Source: Portunus trituberculatus (taxonomy: Eukaryota > Arthropoda > Malacostraca > Decapoda > Portunidae). Taken from it: a DNA stretch of 64,000 nucleotides. Positions 10,105 to 21,239 of the stretch are shown here, piece after piece. A model generated the notes under the pieces. It ran no database searches, was not told where the DNA came from, and saw only the letters and a program-made list of their open reading frames with translations. The stretch lies in contig NC_059304.1 of NCBI RefSeq assembly GCF_017591435.1, forward strand, positions 32,234,740 through 32,298,739, in the 5' to 3' direction. A program made the position numbers and the translations under genes. Positions within the stretch are counted from its first letter, which is position 1. The number at the start of each line of letters is the position of its first letter.

Positions 10105-11168
10105 CCATACCTTCTACAATCAAAACATGAGCCTCTGGTGGGCTTTCTCCAGCACTCCCTTAATGAATGTGTGTTTGATCTGCAGTGTGAACAATACTGC
10201 CTGGGTGGTGGTCTACTAGTTGGTGTTTGTAATTTTGCTACTTGTTCAGTTAAGCCCTTAATCTGTCTTTTGAGTTCCTTTACTTTTACAGAATCCCTGT
10301 ATGTAGGATTTGTTTGCGACATTGTATCAGAACTATTAGAGTGACTGACAGGGTTTTCTTCTTTCTCGAGAGGAGGGGTTTTTCTTTCTGACTTGACTCT
10401 ACTAACTGAAGGGGTATGGATATCTTCGAGCCATTGTCGCTCATGTTCTACTCTGTCAATGAATTTACTAATGGGGTAATCCTCATCCAGGAATCCTTCT
10501 AGCCTCCTCTTAGCTTCTTGGGTCAAGCCTTGCCACAGTTTCCTTTTGATAGTCTTGTCACGATTTGGGAGCTTCTCACCCGCAAACTGTTTCCAAAATT
10601 GCATACTGACAAATGAAATTATTAGTAAACGCCTGGGATGACTCTGCCCAATCATACTCTCTAGTATCTATTTATTGCCAAGCTCTATCAATGTTAACTT
10701 CTGATTAAAAATTATTTTTTAGTAGTTGTTTGAGTTTTTCCCAACTGTTACAGTTATGCAGGATTTGGTGGTTATGAATGAGGGCTGCTAGCTCAGCACT
10801 GACTCTCCCTTTGGCAATTTGAACTCTCCTTGCATCATCATCACTGCACTGTTCTCTCAATTCAAAGAAGATTTGGAGTTGGGTGGTAGCATTAAGTCCT
10901 TGCAATTGATTAAGTTCTAATACTGGGGCATCTCGTGGTTTGGTAGTGGTGGGCGAGGAGGAGTAAGCAATTGTTTACCGACATTCTGAATTACTTGATT
11001 TTGCTGTGCTAAGATTTGTTTAAGTTGGTCTACTTCTTGCTCTAGAATGGAGGTGTCATTTACTTGTTGCTAAGTTTTTGGTAGGTTGGAAGTGAGAGTA
11101 GGAGTTTCAGTTTCTACTTGTTCCCAAGAACAAGAACCCCACCGAGGTAGTATGGGTTTTTCTGCCAT
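10105..11168 (-). pseudogene. gypsy-1 gag with one clear zinc knuckle, broken
   Basis: The gag starts at ATG 11168 (MAEKPILPRW) and meets in-frame stops near 11075 and 10925. Helical capsid-like segments follow (ELREQCSDDDARRVQIAKG; FWKQFAGEKLPNRDKTIKRK). Near 10170 CSHCRSNTHSLREC is a CX2CX4HX4C nucleic-acid-binding knuckle, followed by a partial second one (CFDCRRYGC). This is the structural polyprotein of a Ty3/gypsy element, clearly non-functional. Confidence 0.75.
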
Positions 11169-12088
11169 TATTACTGTTCACTGAGGTGAGCTGTAGTTCA
11201 CGTAGGCCACAGGTAGAGGTTCGATCCTCGTTAACTTTCAATATTGAGGTATGCTTCAGGCTCCTGTACTCAACTATCACCACTCACTCATCAGACTCTT
11301 CTTCTCCAATAAAACCTTTGATTACTCTCTTAAATTTTTATTCTACTCTCACTGAACAAATTCACACCCTTTACAACACATGAAGGGAATGATATTAAAA
11401 TAAATTTCTCTCCCCACAATCACTCTTCGTTCATTTACAGTCCATCTCATCGGAGAGAGGATATTTCACTCACAAAAAAAAAATAATAATAAAATAAAAT
11501 AAATAAATAAATAAATAAAGTACACGAAAAATTACATTATATAAGTCACTACACAGCCTGGTTACATAGTCCATGGTGGGGTCGGTCGGTACCTTATGGA
11601 GGGATGAAACCTCATAGGGCTTAAATAAAAGATAAAAGTGTATATTTTTCAAAAATGTATGATAGCATTCTCTATCTCGTAGCCATCAATGTGATATCAG
11701 CCATTTTGCATCTGCAACTTGCGATTTTTCATCGCGCGAGATAATAATGTTTTTTCTGTCATGTGACATAATACATAGGTTTTAATATAGCTTATTATAC
11801 ATCAAAATAAAGCGTATAAATAGGAAATCATTTAAAAACATAGCATCTTGTCATAACTTTTTATTTCTAGTAGTTATAAGCATTTTAATTTATGAAATGG
11901 TCGATTTTTATACATAAGAAATAATTTCGTTCATTTCAGCATGGCCATCATTCCAAATATTGATAGACTGATTACTAATTCATATTCTATAACTTATGGG
12001 CTTTCTATTGATACCATTATGAGATCTGTAGCTGTTATATTAATGGATTTATTACGAGTTTTAGAAATCACAATGAAATTGATATTTA
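11169..12088. other. Non-coding AT-rich stretch
   Basis: No gene recognised. 11218-11229 reads GGTTCGATCCTC, which resembles a tRNA T-arm. Since it lies just upstream of the minus-strand gag it could be a relic of the gypsy-1 primer binding site, but the fit is incomplete. 11476-11520 is A/T-rich low complexity. Confidence 0.4.
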
Positions 12089-12620
12089 TCAACTACAGTC
12101 ATCCTTCAACTCATCTAATACTTCAACATTTTGTTCATCTTCATAATTTTCCTTCCTCTCTGACAATCTGTTTTCACAATCTTGCAATCTACACATATCA
12201 GTACACTTCAACCCATTAACCACACAAACACACTGGCGAAACACACTTTTTGGAGCACACACAAGACAACAGAACTAAGAGAACTTCAGGAACAGGATGA
12301 CCATCCATCCACTTATTAACCAACTGGTCTTCCCCATCAATCTTCTCCACTTCCCAACCGTTACCTACAGGACTTGGAACATTGGGGTACTGATATAGAG
12401 AGCGTCTCCAAATCGCAGCCTGGTAATTGGCCCGTTTTATATGTTGTGTGAGGCAGTCTCTGCTTGGAGGTAGTTGGTGGCTTTCTATTTCGCCTTTCTT
12501 AGCACATAAAAGGCTGTATCGAAGATCGTTTATGTGAGTGCAAGAAGTCTTGGGTGCGTAGATAAGACAGGTAACTGCTTCAACCTTTTCCATCAGTAAT
12601 TCAGAGACACTCCAATAGGA
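12089..12620 (-). pseudogene. Cysteine-rich (CXC-like) gene C-terminus, frameshifted
   Basis: The minus-strand frame reads EKVEAVTCLIYAPK, then CTHINDLRYSLLCAKKGE, then DCLTQHIKRANYQAAIWRRS, then SPVGNGWEVE and LLSCVCSKKCVSPVC. A one-base shift near 12240 puts the continuation VCVVNGLKCTDMCRLQDCEN into the next frame, ending at a TGA at 12089-12091. The clustered Cys pattern resembles CXC/tesmin-type segments at the C-terminus of a widespread, poorly characterised invertebrate protein family. That assignment is from memory of the pattern. Only the C-terminal exon is present and the frame is broken. Confidence 0.55.
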
Positions 12621-13046
12621 TCACGAGTCTTCCCGACGCCATCGCCGCCTCGCCAGCAGGGACTCCACTGCCTCTTCACGCCCTTCCCTGGGTCTTACGG
12701 AGCTTCAGTGACTCTTATGACAGTGCGTGCAGTGCCTAGTGTTGTGTGTGCAGTGCTGTGACAGTGTGTGCGGTGTCGTGCCTTTGCGTGCAGGGTTTTG
12801 CGTTCTAGTCTTCCCTCGCCGCTCACAAGGGACGCTACATACACCCTTGGCGGGAGACAGACCTCGCAGCATCACATCCTCCTCGTCCAGCGTGCAGCGG
12901 GTAACTGAGGTGGCGGTGCCTTGCGGGGTGCCACACGCACACTGCCGACGGCCGAGTTGCCAGATACTGCCACACACACGCACACACGCGCACTCCCTTG
13001 CATTAACTTTATATAAAACCCAGCTGTTCACGGGTTTCTCTATTGA

Positions 13047-14700
13047 TTGTGGGGACGCTTCCTGTCTGTTCACGGGTTCTCCTTGTTCATCACGTTGCTT
13101 CCGCGTTCTTCACCCGAGTGCAGCGACACTGAACACCAGCAGGAAACTCTTCAGTTTTCAGACGACGAAGCCAGTCCCCGGGGGAGTCCGGGTGGCTTAC
13201 CCTTGGGCCCGCCGCTACTCACCCCCCACCTGCCCCACTCCTCGCCTCAACCCCACCAGTCTCCTCCCGCGCATCAAGACGGTACCGTTCTTCACCTCAT
13301 CAAATACTTGGAGGAATCACGTCTGTCAGCTGATTTGCGTAGAAGACAGGAGGATGAGGAAAGGCGGCGAGCAGAGGAGTCAAGAAGGGAAGCAGAGGAA
13401 ATGAGACGCAGGGATGACAACGAGCGTTTCATGGCACTGCTACAACTGTTGTCAGTTCAGGCATCGCCAGCCCAACACCAGCCGTCTCCAGCCCGCTTAC
13501 CTGTTCCCTTACCAACACTCAGCCCTTTCGCCCCAGCCTATCAGCCTGCAGTCACTGGTCTCGTGGGGACTACACCTGTTGCAGCGGTGCTACTCCCGTC
13601 ACTGCCTTGCCTGCCGTGACAGATGCTCCAACAGTCGCCGCCCGCCGGCTCTCGTGACAGCTGTTCCAACAGTTGCCACCCTGCCACCCCGCCGTGACTG
13701 CCGTTACAGCCGCTGCACCACCGTCACTGTGACTGCGACTCCTACGTCCACAGCAGGCCCCCACGGGCAAACCTGTGGCTCAGAGTCCGCCCATCCTGCA
13801 AGCCGACGCCACCTACCAGATGTTCAGGCAATGGCGTCGCCGGTGGCATGATTTCTCAGTCATGATTGATCTGCAGCGCCTTCCCAGAGAAAAGCAGTTG
13901 ATCCAGCTACGGATGTCTGTTTCCCTGGAGGTTCAGAGGACTCTTGAACACACTCTCGGGATCGCTCCTGACACACTGTTAGCCGTGGATGAAGTCCTCG
14001 ATGTGTTGCAATCCCACTTCAAGAGTCAACGTAACGAGGCTCTCCGCCGCCGTGAACTCCTGTGCTGCAAACAGGCAGTGGGTGAGTCTTTTCTGATTTC
14101 TATGTCCGCCTGAAAAACCTTGCTGAAGAGGTCGACCTTTGCTCCGGTGATCCAGTGACTTGTGCTGAGACCCAGCTGAAGATGGTTTTGCTCATGGGCA
14201 TCAGAGAGGAGGAGCTCGTTCAACGCCTCATCTCTATGGACTCAGGTGCCCCTCTCCAGGACCTGGTCACCTGCTGCCGCTCGTATGAGGCCGCCCGGAA
14301 CACAGCATCCGCCATCCAGTCGTCTCCAAGTCAGCTGTTCTCCATCTCTGCCTACAGACGGGAGAAGCAACGTGACAAGGCCGCCTCCTCACTTCAGCAA
14401 CCGCCTTCGGAACAGCGAGGGAAGCCTGCAGCCGTTGACGTGTCCCAACCCTGCCAGTGTTGCTCCCGCCGGCACTCATATGGTCAGTGCCCTGCTGTCG
14501 ACAGCACCTGTAGCAACTGCGGACGCAAGGGCCATTGGGCAAAGACTGCCAGGTGCCCTGCCAAAGACACCCAATGTCGTGCCTGTAAAAAGACTGGGCA
14601 TTACGACAAGTGCTGCAGGTTAACAAATGCGACTCACAGCCAGAACAGCTCTCACGCTACGTCACAGAAGAAGAGCTCCTGCCGCAGTGTGACTCGCAGT
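13047..14700 (+). pseudogene. gypsy-2 gag, frameshifted
   Basis: The first part (13047-13619) has a Pro/Ser-rich start and an Arg/Glu-rich coiled segment (DLRRRQEDEERRRAEESRRE). The capsid-like part (about 13800-14110) reads MFRQWRRRWHDFSVMIDLQR with EVLDVLQSHFKSQRNEALRR. The last part (14155 onward) ends in knuckles CSNCGRKGHWAKTARC (CX2CX4HX5C) near 14510 and CRACKKTGHYDKCC (CX2CX4HX4C) near 14580. The parts lie in different frames, with breaks near 13620-13775 and 14100-14155. The first Met at 13047 is not certain to be the true start. Confidence 0.75.
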
Positions 14701-15195
14701 CCAGCGTCTGAGGCCATGACTCCTAAACCTGTGTGTATTCACCTGACGCATGGAGGATCCACTTCCCACCTCCAAATGCTGCCAGATACAGGCGCGGACG
14801 TCACAGTCATTGGCCAGCGACACCTCAGCATTCTTCAAATCCCCAGGAACAGCCTACAGCCTCTACCTCCCGTGCACACGCTGACGGCGGACGGTTCAGA
14901 GATGGCACCTGCCCTGGGATGTTTTCAAGCTACCTTACGGCTCGGGCAAAGTCTTGCATCGCCCAGATCCAAGTTCACGATGGCGTCCAGACCCCACTCC
15001 TCTCCTATGGCCACTGCAAGGAACTGGCCATCATCTCCCCGGAGTTCCCGAAGCCGATTCTCAAGGTCAAGCATGTTAACCGGTGCAGCGAGCGGCCCTC
15101 CTGACATCACGTCTCCATATGCTGCAAAGGAGTACTTCCTTCGTGAGTTTTCAGACGTACTTCTCTCCAAGGAGGATCTGAGGAAGGCTCCCTGA
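14701..15195 (+). pseudogene. gypsy-2 aspartic protease region, frameshifted
   Basis: LPDTGADVTVIG near 14780 is the retropepsin active site, continuous with the gag frame. Near 14940 the frame slips: KSCIAQIQVHDGVQTPLLSY and LKVKHVNRCSE continue in another frame. The first frame then returns for YAAKEYFLREFSDVLLSKED and stops at 15195. Two compensating frameshifts are the simplest reading. Confidence 0.7.
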
Positions 15196-15720
15196 AGCCC
15201 ATGGTCGCACAGCCCATGCAGATCCACCTGAAGGAGGGCGCTACACCGTTCGCCATTCACACACGACAGATCCCTTCGCATTCCAGCAGCAAGTCAAGGA
15301 TGAGCTGGACTCCATGGTGCGTCAAGGGATAATTGAGCCTGCCGGCGATGAGCCGTCTGCCTGGTGTCACCCCTTGGTCGTCGTGGCTAAGGACAAGGGA
15401 GTTCGCATCACGGTGGACCTCACAAAGCTCAATAGCCAGGTTTCTCGCCCAGCTCACCCAGCACCAACACCTTACGCCGCTGTCCGCAGAGTCACTCCGT
15501 CATCCCGCTTCTTCACGACAGCAGATGCTCTGTGTGGGTACTGGCAGTTGGTACTTGACGAGAAGGATCGCCACCTCACAACTTTCATCACCCCGTTCGG
15601 CCGGTTTAGGCATTGCCGAGGCCCCATGGGCTTCGCAGCTACTGGTGACGCCTACTGCCACCGCGGCGACTTGGCACTCAAGGGTTGGAGAATTGTGTCA
15701 AGGTGGTGGACGACATTCTT
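15196..15720 (+). pseudogene. gypsy-2 RT fingers and palm, first half
   Basis: The reading MVRQGIIEPAGDEPSAWCHP, then VRITVDLTKLN, then RFFTTADALCGYWQLVLDE and RHLTTFITPFGRFRH gives the typical N-terminal half of a Ty3/gypsy RT. ADALCGYWQ corresponds to the first catalytic Asp motif. Near 15650-15690 a frameshift moves the reading into the long frame that follows. Confidence 0.75.
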
Positions 15721-17500
15721 CTCTTTGATGATGACTTCCCCACACACTTGCAGAGGATTCATCAGATGCTCAGCAGATGCAGAGAGCACGGGATCACCCT
15801 CAACAAGGACAAGTTTTCAGTTGCCGAGCCTCAGGTCCGATTCTGTGGCTACAACCTCTCCCCCTCTGGCATCTCTGCAGGCGAAGACCGCGTCAGTGCA
15901 ATCCGGGACTTTCCTACGCCCGCGAACTTGACTGACCTCCGCTCCTTTATGGGCTTAGTGAACCAGCTGTCAGAGTTCACCCCGGACATAGCAGCCGCAG
16001 CCCAGCTTCTTCGCCCTCTCTTGAGCCCTAAACGGACGTTCACTTGGACAGCGGACCATGATGAAGCCTTCAACCATGTCAAGACGGTGCTTCTCCAGCC
16101 GCCTGTTCTGGCCCACTTTGATCCAGCGCTACCAGTCGTCCTCCAGACGGATGCCTCCCGCCTTCATGGGATTGGGTACGCTCTCCTACAAGATCACGGC
16201 CAAGGATGCACACGACTAGTTCAATGTGGCTCACGCTTCCTCACTGACGCTGAGACGCGCTACGCCACCATTGAGCTCGAGCTGCTTGCCGTTGTATGGG
16301 CCATGTCCAAGTGTCGGCTCCACCTCATAGGCCTACAGCACTTCACGCTGATGACGGACCATCGGCCACTGGTCCCGATCCTGAATGCCTACACTTTGGA
16401 CGCGATCGAGAATCCCCGTCTCCAACGTCTGAAGGAGAAAATCTCGCCCTACCTCTTCACAGCCGTATGGCGCGCCGGGAAGTTGCTACGCATCCCAGAT
16501 GCTCTGTCGAGAGCCCCAGTCAGCCACCCCACTCCTGAGGACGAGATGGCGTGCACTGCTGCCACTGCCCACCTGCGGTGTGTCGTAGCTGCCAACGCTG
16601 AAGGCTCCGACCAAAACACACCACACCATGACGCCGATCGGACGCTCCAGGAGTTCAGAGCAGCAGCGAGGGCAGACCCGTCATATGCCCACCTCACCGC
16701 CTGCGTGACATCTGGCTTCCCGTCCAACCGGTACGAGCTCCACAGTTCCCTACTTCCCTACTGGAAGCTCCGCGATCACCTCTACGCAGATGGGGAGCTT
16801 GTCCTCTATGGCCAGAGGATCGTTGTTCCTGTAGCTCTCCGCCGCCGCACCCTTGCTCGTCTCCATGACAGCCACCGCGGTGTGGAAGCCACTCGCCGTC
16901 GGGCGAGACAGACTGTTTTCTGGCCTGGCATTGACTCCGACATAGCCAATACTGTTCGTGCCTGTGAACCATGTCAAGTCCTCCAGCCGAGCCAACAAGA
17001 GGAACCCCTGATGTGCGACGACAACCCATCCAAGCCCTTTGAGTCCGTCTCCGCAGACTTCTTCACAGTCGCTGGCAAGTCCTTTCTTGTCATTGCGGAC
17101 AGACTCTCGGGATGGCCTGTGGTCGTCCCATGTGGTGCGGACACCACAGCCACACGCACCATCCAGATGTTCTGCCGCTATTTCCGGGAAGTGGGTGTCC
17201 CCCTCCGTCTCCGCCAGAACTTCATGGAACGCTGGGGTGTTCACCACATAGTGACTTCGCCGCACTATCCCCAGTCTAATGCCCATGCTGAGGCGGCTGT
17301 CAAGTCGGTGAAGCATCTCATCTTGAAGACAGCCTCCTCCGGCAACATTGATACGGAGGAGTTTGCCAGAGGTCTCCTGGAGCTGCGTAACTCTCCCAAC
17401 TATACAGGACGGTCCCCTTCGCAACACCTCTATGGCCACCCTCTTCGGTCCTGCGTCCCTGCCCACCCAGAGTCCTTCTCCGCAGACTGGCAGACCAAGA
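15685..17500 (+). CDS. gypsy-2 RT-RNase H-integrase, long open part
   Basis: A continuous frame with VVDDILLFDD (YxDD-type RT active site) near 15700, a connection domain, RNase H with VVLQTDASRLHGIGYAL and IELELLAVVWAMSKCRLHL, then TDHRPLVPILNAY. The integrase zinc finger reads HDSHRGVEATRRRARQTVFW...CEPCQ (HX3H, CX2C). The core has SADFFTVAGKSFLVIADRLS and HHIVTSPHYPQSNAHAEAAV. The segment that should carry the second catalytic Asp (a TDGG-type motif) is absent: VPLRLR joins directly to QNFMERWG near 17210. Integration activity is therefore not expected despite the open frame. Confidence 0.85.
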
Positions 17501-17901
17501 CGGAGGAATGCGACCGCGCGCTGCCGCCCGAGCTGAACAGGTGCAGGCTCACTATGACCAGCACGCCAGGCCCCTCCCCAAGCTGTGCATTGGAGCCACA
17601 GTCCGCATCCAGGACCCTGTGTCTCTCCGCTGGGATAAGGTCGGTGTGGTCATGGGCTGCAGCAGGAACAGGGAATATGATGTTCGTCTCCCCAGCGGAC
17701 GTGTCTGGCGACGCAACCGCCGTCTCCTGCGCCCAGTGCCGCCCCATGGTGATGATCCTCCCCACCATATCCCTGTGGTCCCTTGGTCAGACGAGAAAAG
17801 TCCGTCTGCTTTACTTGCTCCCCCAGTTGCCCCACGTCGTTCCCAGCGGCTCATGGAAAAGAGTTCCGCTCGAGACAGTGCTACGAGCGTGAGGGGGGAG
17901 G
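17500..17901 (+). pseudogene. gypsy-2 integrase C-terminus, shifted frame
   Basis: The frame reads RAAARAEQVQAHYDQHARPL, then LCIGATVRIQDPVSLRWDKV and EYDVRLPSGRVWRRNRRLLR, a typical C-terminal tail of this lineage. It lies one frame away from the long RT-integrase frame, so a single indel near 17500 broke the polyprotein. It ends just before the polypurine tract. Confidence 0.7.
17891..17901 (+). promoter_or_regulatory. gypsy-2 polypurine tract
   Basis: GAGGGGGGAGG lies directly before the TGTGGATATG start of the putative LTR. This is the usual position of the plus-strand primer. Confidence 0.75.
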
Positions 17902-18125
17902 TGTGGATATGTAATGTAATGTATCATATGTATTCATTGTACCTCTGATTATTGTACGCCTGGCAACCCACCGTAAGCTTCAGTCTTGCTGGCGTCTCCA
18001 AGGCAGGCACGCGTACGGGGGTCCTTCCAAGGCTTTCTCTGTGTTCCTCTGCCTGAATACACCTACTACAGTTAGTACTTGTTTCTATGAAGAACCTTCA
18101 CCTTCGTGGCTGTACTGTCCCGACA
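17902..18125 (+). repeat. gypsy-2 3' LTR (about 224 bp)
   Basis: Starts TGTGGATATGTAATG after the polypurine tract and most plausibly ends ...TGTCCCGACA at 18125 (TG...CA). It contains TGAATACACC and T-rich stretches but no textbook AATAAA. Without a 5' partner the end is provisional. Confidence 0.6.
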
Positions 18126-18137
18126 GCTACCCAACAC

Positions 18138-18317
18138 CACAGTAGTAGCATTGTTAACAGTAGTACCAGTAACAGTAATAGTAATATAATTAGTAATAGT
18201 AGTAGTAGTAGTAACAGTAGTAGCAGTATTACTATTACTATTACTATTACTAGTATCAGTAATAGTAGTAGTAGTAGCAGTACCAGTAATAATAATAGTG
18301 ACAGTAGTATTAGCAGC

Positions 18318-18352
<35 letters not shown>

Positions 18353-19226
18353 CAGTAGTATTAAAAGTTGCAGTAGCAGTCATATTATTATTATTATCAT
18401 TATTATTAGTAGTAGTAGTAGTAGTAGCAGCAGCAGCAGTGGTGATAATAGTGATAATAGTAGTAGTAGTAGTAGTAGTAGTAGTAATAGTAGTAGTAGT
18501 AGTAGTAGTAGTAGCAGTATTATTATTATTATTAGTTATTAGTGGCAGCAGTAGTAGTGGTAGTGGTAGTAGTAGTAGTATCAGCAGCAAACCCAGCAGC
18601 AGCAGCAGCAGCAGTTGATGTAATACCACTAGTGTAGCAATAGCAGCAGTAATAGTAGTTGTTGCAGCAGTGGTGGTGCAGTTTGCAGCAGCAGCAGCAG
18701 CAGTGCAGCAGTAGCAGCAGCAGCAGCAGCAGCAGTAGCAGCAGCAGCAGTGGTGGTAGTAGTGGCAGCAGTTGTGCAGCAGTTGTGTTGTTGTTGCAGC
18801 AGCGGCAGCAGCAGCAGCAGCAGCAGTAGCAGTAGTAGTAGTAGCAGTAGTGGTAGTGATTCTATCTAGTAGTAGTAGTAGTAGTAGTAGTAGCAGCAGC
18901 AGCATCAGTAGTATTAGTAGTAGTAGTATAGTAATAATAATAGTAGCAACAGCAGTATTAGTAGTTATTATTACTATCATTATCATTATTACCATTATTA
19001 TTATTATCATTATTATCATTATTATTATTATCATTATTATCATTACGGGTTTATACAATAAATAAATTTTCAGAGAGAGAGAGAGAGATAGTAGTTTTAG
19101 TAGTATTAGTATTAGTAGTAGTAGTAGTAGTAACTATGATCATTATGATATAAAAATAATATTAGTATTAGAAGTAGTAGTATTAGTAGTATGAAGTAGT
19201 TGTATTATCATTACTATTATTATTAT

Positions 19227-19289
<63 letters not shown>

Positions 19290-19420
19290 CAGTAGGTAGC
19301 AGTAGCAGTGGTGGTAGTGCAGCAACAGCAACAGTAATAGTAGTAGTATTAGTAGTAGTGGTGGTGGTGGTGGTGGTAGTAGTGGTAGTGGTGGTGCAGT
19401 AGTAGTAGTAATTGTAGTAA

Positions 19421-19475
<55 letters not shown>

Positions 19476-19498
19476 GGTGGTAGTAGTAGTAGTGGTAA

Positions 19499-19534
<36 letters not shown>

Positions 19535-19637
19535 CAGTAGTAGTAGTGGTAAGAATAGTAGTAATAGTAGTAGTAGTAGTTGTAGTACTAGTAGTAGTAG
19601 TAGTAGTATCAGCAGCAAAAGAAGTAATAGCACCACC

Positions 19638-19640
<3 letters not shown>
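18138..19640 (+). repeat. AGT/AGC-type trinucleotide microsatellite, about 1.5 kb
   Basis: Long runs of AGT, with AGC, ATT and GGT variants. The plus strand keeps AGT nearly throughout except for ATT/ATC runs near 18980-19050. All long Ser, Val or Thr open frames here are repeat artefacts. It abuts the gypsy-2 LTR directly. Confidence 0.95.

Positions 19641-19695
<55 letters not shown>
19641..19695 (+). repeat. (AG)n microsatellite
   Basis: An uninterrupted AG run. Confidence 0.95.
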
Positions 19696-19697
<2 letters not shown>

Positions 19698-20136
19698 CCT
19701 AGGACCCATCCCCCTTGGATAAGAGAGGCAGGAGGTACTGATTCTGGACAAATATACCCTAAAAAACAGTTAATTTATTTTCTTATTTATTGTATTGCTA
19801 TATACGTAAAAGTCTCGCTTACATGTCGTGTTTATTCAGTACAAGAGTCTGATCGAACAAACCCTGCAGCCTTGCCACGAATGAAGTGAATGGCAGCATA
19901 GGTTAGGCAGCATAGGAAAGAAATAATCCTTAGCGAAAATAAAATTAAAAAAGGATAGTAATGATAAGAGAGTAATGATCCTGATGATAATGATGATAAT
20001 ACATTTGGTAATACGGAGAATACTACTAAAGATTTATATAAAGTCCTGAACATTATAATGGGCTATTTGTAGATGAGGGTAGAGGAGACTTAATAATTAA
20101 GGAACATTGATGAAGGTTAGGTAGGTTACAAGTGGA

Positions 20137-20138
<2 letters not shown>
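19696..20138. other. Unique AT-rich stretch
   Basis: I see no gene or element signature. Confidence 0.4.

Positions 20139-20228
<90 letters not shown>
20139..20228 (+). repeat. (CT)n microsatellite
   Basis: A near-perfect CT run of about 90 bp. Confidence 0.95.
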
Positions 20229-20230
<2 letters not shown>

Positions 20231-21112
20231 GTATTACTGCAATGGTTATTTTTTTAAACCACTTTAACAGTCAAGAATTTTTTTTTTCTCTTTATAAAAA
20301 TAATGTACCTGAAACTTTAAATATTATAAGTTATCTCAAAGTATAATTTATTGCTATTACTGTTTAAATTTTTCAATAAGTCTCATCTAAGATTACTGGG
20401 TGACATGTATTTTTCAGCTATAGTGCTATAAGTAATTTTTCAGTATTGTTTCTCTACTTTTTTCTATGAAGAAGTATTAAATGAGAAAATTGTTATGTAA
20501 TTTATTATTATGTTTTATTGCATTACAAAGATGTGAGAAGGAACTTTATTGGTATGTTTGTAAAACCTTTTGTTATGATATATACACTCCCAGCATGGCT
20601 GCATCTTTGTTGTCATAAGCCCTCTTGAGCGAGCTGGTTTTGTCAAGATTTTGTCTGAGTCTCTTCAACAATCCTAAACTATTCCATTTACCGCTTATAT
20701 AACATTTTACCAGAAATCTAAAGCTATCATCGCATTCAGAACACTTTGTTCTAAAACCTGTGGGATAGTTTATTTTAATAATTATTGCTAAGTTACTAGG
20801 AATTGTTGCAATAAACTAAAAGGGTTATAACCAATGCATTCACTATTTTTCCCTTCAACTCAAACATATTTCTGTTAATCAATTATTTGAAAAAGTTTTA
20901 TTATGATGTTCTGGTTCAGCAATCATTCCTGAGTGTAACGATATGAAATAAAATGTACTATGTAAAGTATGAAGTGATATATGACCCTAAATATAGAAGA
21001 GTATGGAAGATAGAGATTTTGCCCGCCTATGTGACTGGCTGTTTCAAAAACAATCCCCTGACGCACGTTAAGTATCCGTTGTTTATGCTATGAATTATAT
21101 TGTCTCCTGCAG
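20229..21112. other. Unique AT-rich stretch before a candidate acceptor
   Basis: No open frame of note. It ends in TTGTCTCCTGCAG at 21100-21112, a good 3' splice-site sequence; see the next entry. Confidence 0.35.
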
Positions 21113-21239
21113 GTGTGTGTTGGACTTTCATGAGCAACAGCTGACTGTCAGGGAAAGGAAGCTACCGCCGAAGATGGCAAACAAGAAGGGCTTGCCGGTG
21201 ATGGTCAAGTGCACTACCGTCATTCCCCCTATCCTGTGA
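21113..21239 (+). CDS. Candidate orphan terminal exon, 41 codons
   Basis: After the acceptor-like TTGTCTCCTGCAG an open phase-1 frame reads CVLDFHEQQLTVRERKLPPK, then MANKKGLPVM, ending at TGA 21237-21239. Balanced base composition and a basic, non-repetitive peptide set it apart from its AT-rich surroundings. I do not recognise the protein. It could be chance, since no matching upstream exon is visible. Confidence 0.25.

Larger units (their letters stand above)
718..11168 (-). mobile_element. Ty3/gypsy LTR retrotransposon gypsy-1, decayed and nested
   Basis: On the minus strand the order is gag with a zinc knuckle (about 10137-11168), aspartic protease (about 9600-10104), reverse transcriptase (8160-7969, continuing at 2757), RNase H (about 2254-1883) and integrase (about 1700-718). 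That is the Ty3/gypsy order. The reading frame is cut by stops, frameshifts and homopolymer runs. Three foreign blocks split it: element A with the hAT inside it, element B, and an unidentified 898-bp insert at 8703-9600. Joining the sequence across 2762 and 7969 restores a continuous RT reading, which proves the block in between is inserted. LTRs were not identified. Confidence 0.85.
12620..18125 (+). mobile_element. Ty3/gypsy LTR retrotransposon gypsy-2
   Basis: The plus-strand order is a GC-rich leader, gag with two zinc knuckles, DTGA protease, RT, RNase H, integrase, polypurine tract and 3' LTR. GC content and codon use differ sharply from the AT-rich surroundings. The pol part is open over long distances (15685-17500), so this copy is younger than gypsy-1, but gag, the protease-RT junction and the integrase end are frameshifted. 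No 5' LTR matching 17902-18125 was found near 12600, so the element looks 5'-truncated, or its 5' LTR is too diverged to see. Confidence 0.85.

Noticed and set aside
11215..11235. tRNA gene suggested by GGTTCGATCCTC
   Set aside because: No D-arm, anticodon arm or acceptor pairing can be built around it. It could be a relic primer binding site of gypsy-1, but the 3' end does not read CCA, so I leave it uncalled.
12600..13046. 5' LTR of gypsy-2
   Set aside because: No sequence matching the 3' LTR start TGTGGATATGTAATG or its end is found here.
18072..19751. Long Ser/Val/Thr/Leu-rich open frames
   Set aside because: Products of AGT/AGC microsatellites with no non-repeat protein content. Poly-Ile, poly-Asn and poly-Leu frames at 44.4-49.2 kb are rejected for the same reason.
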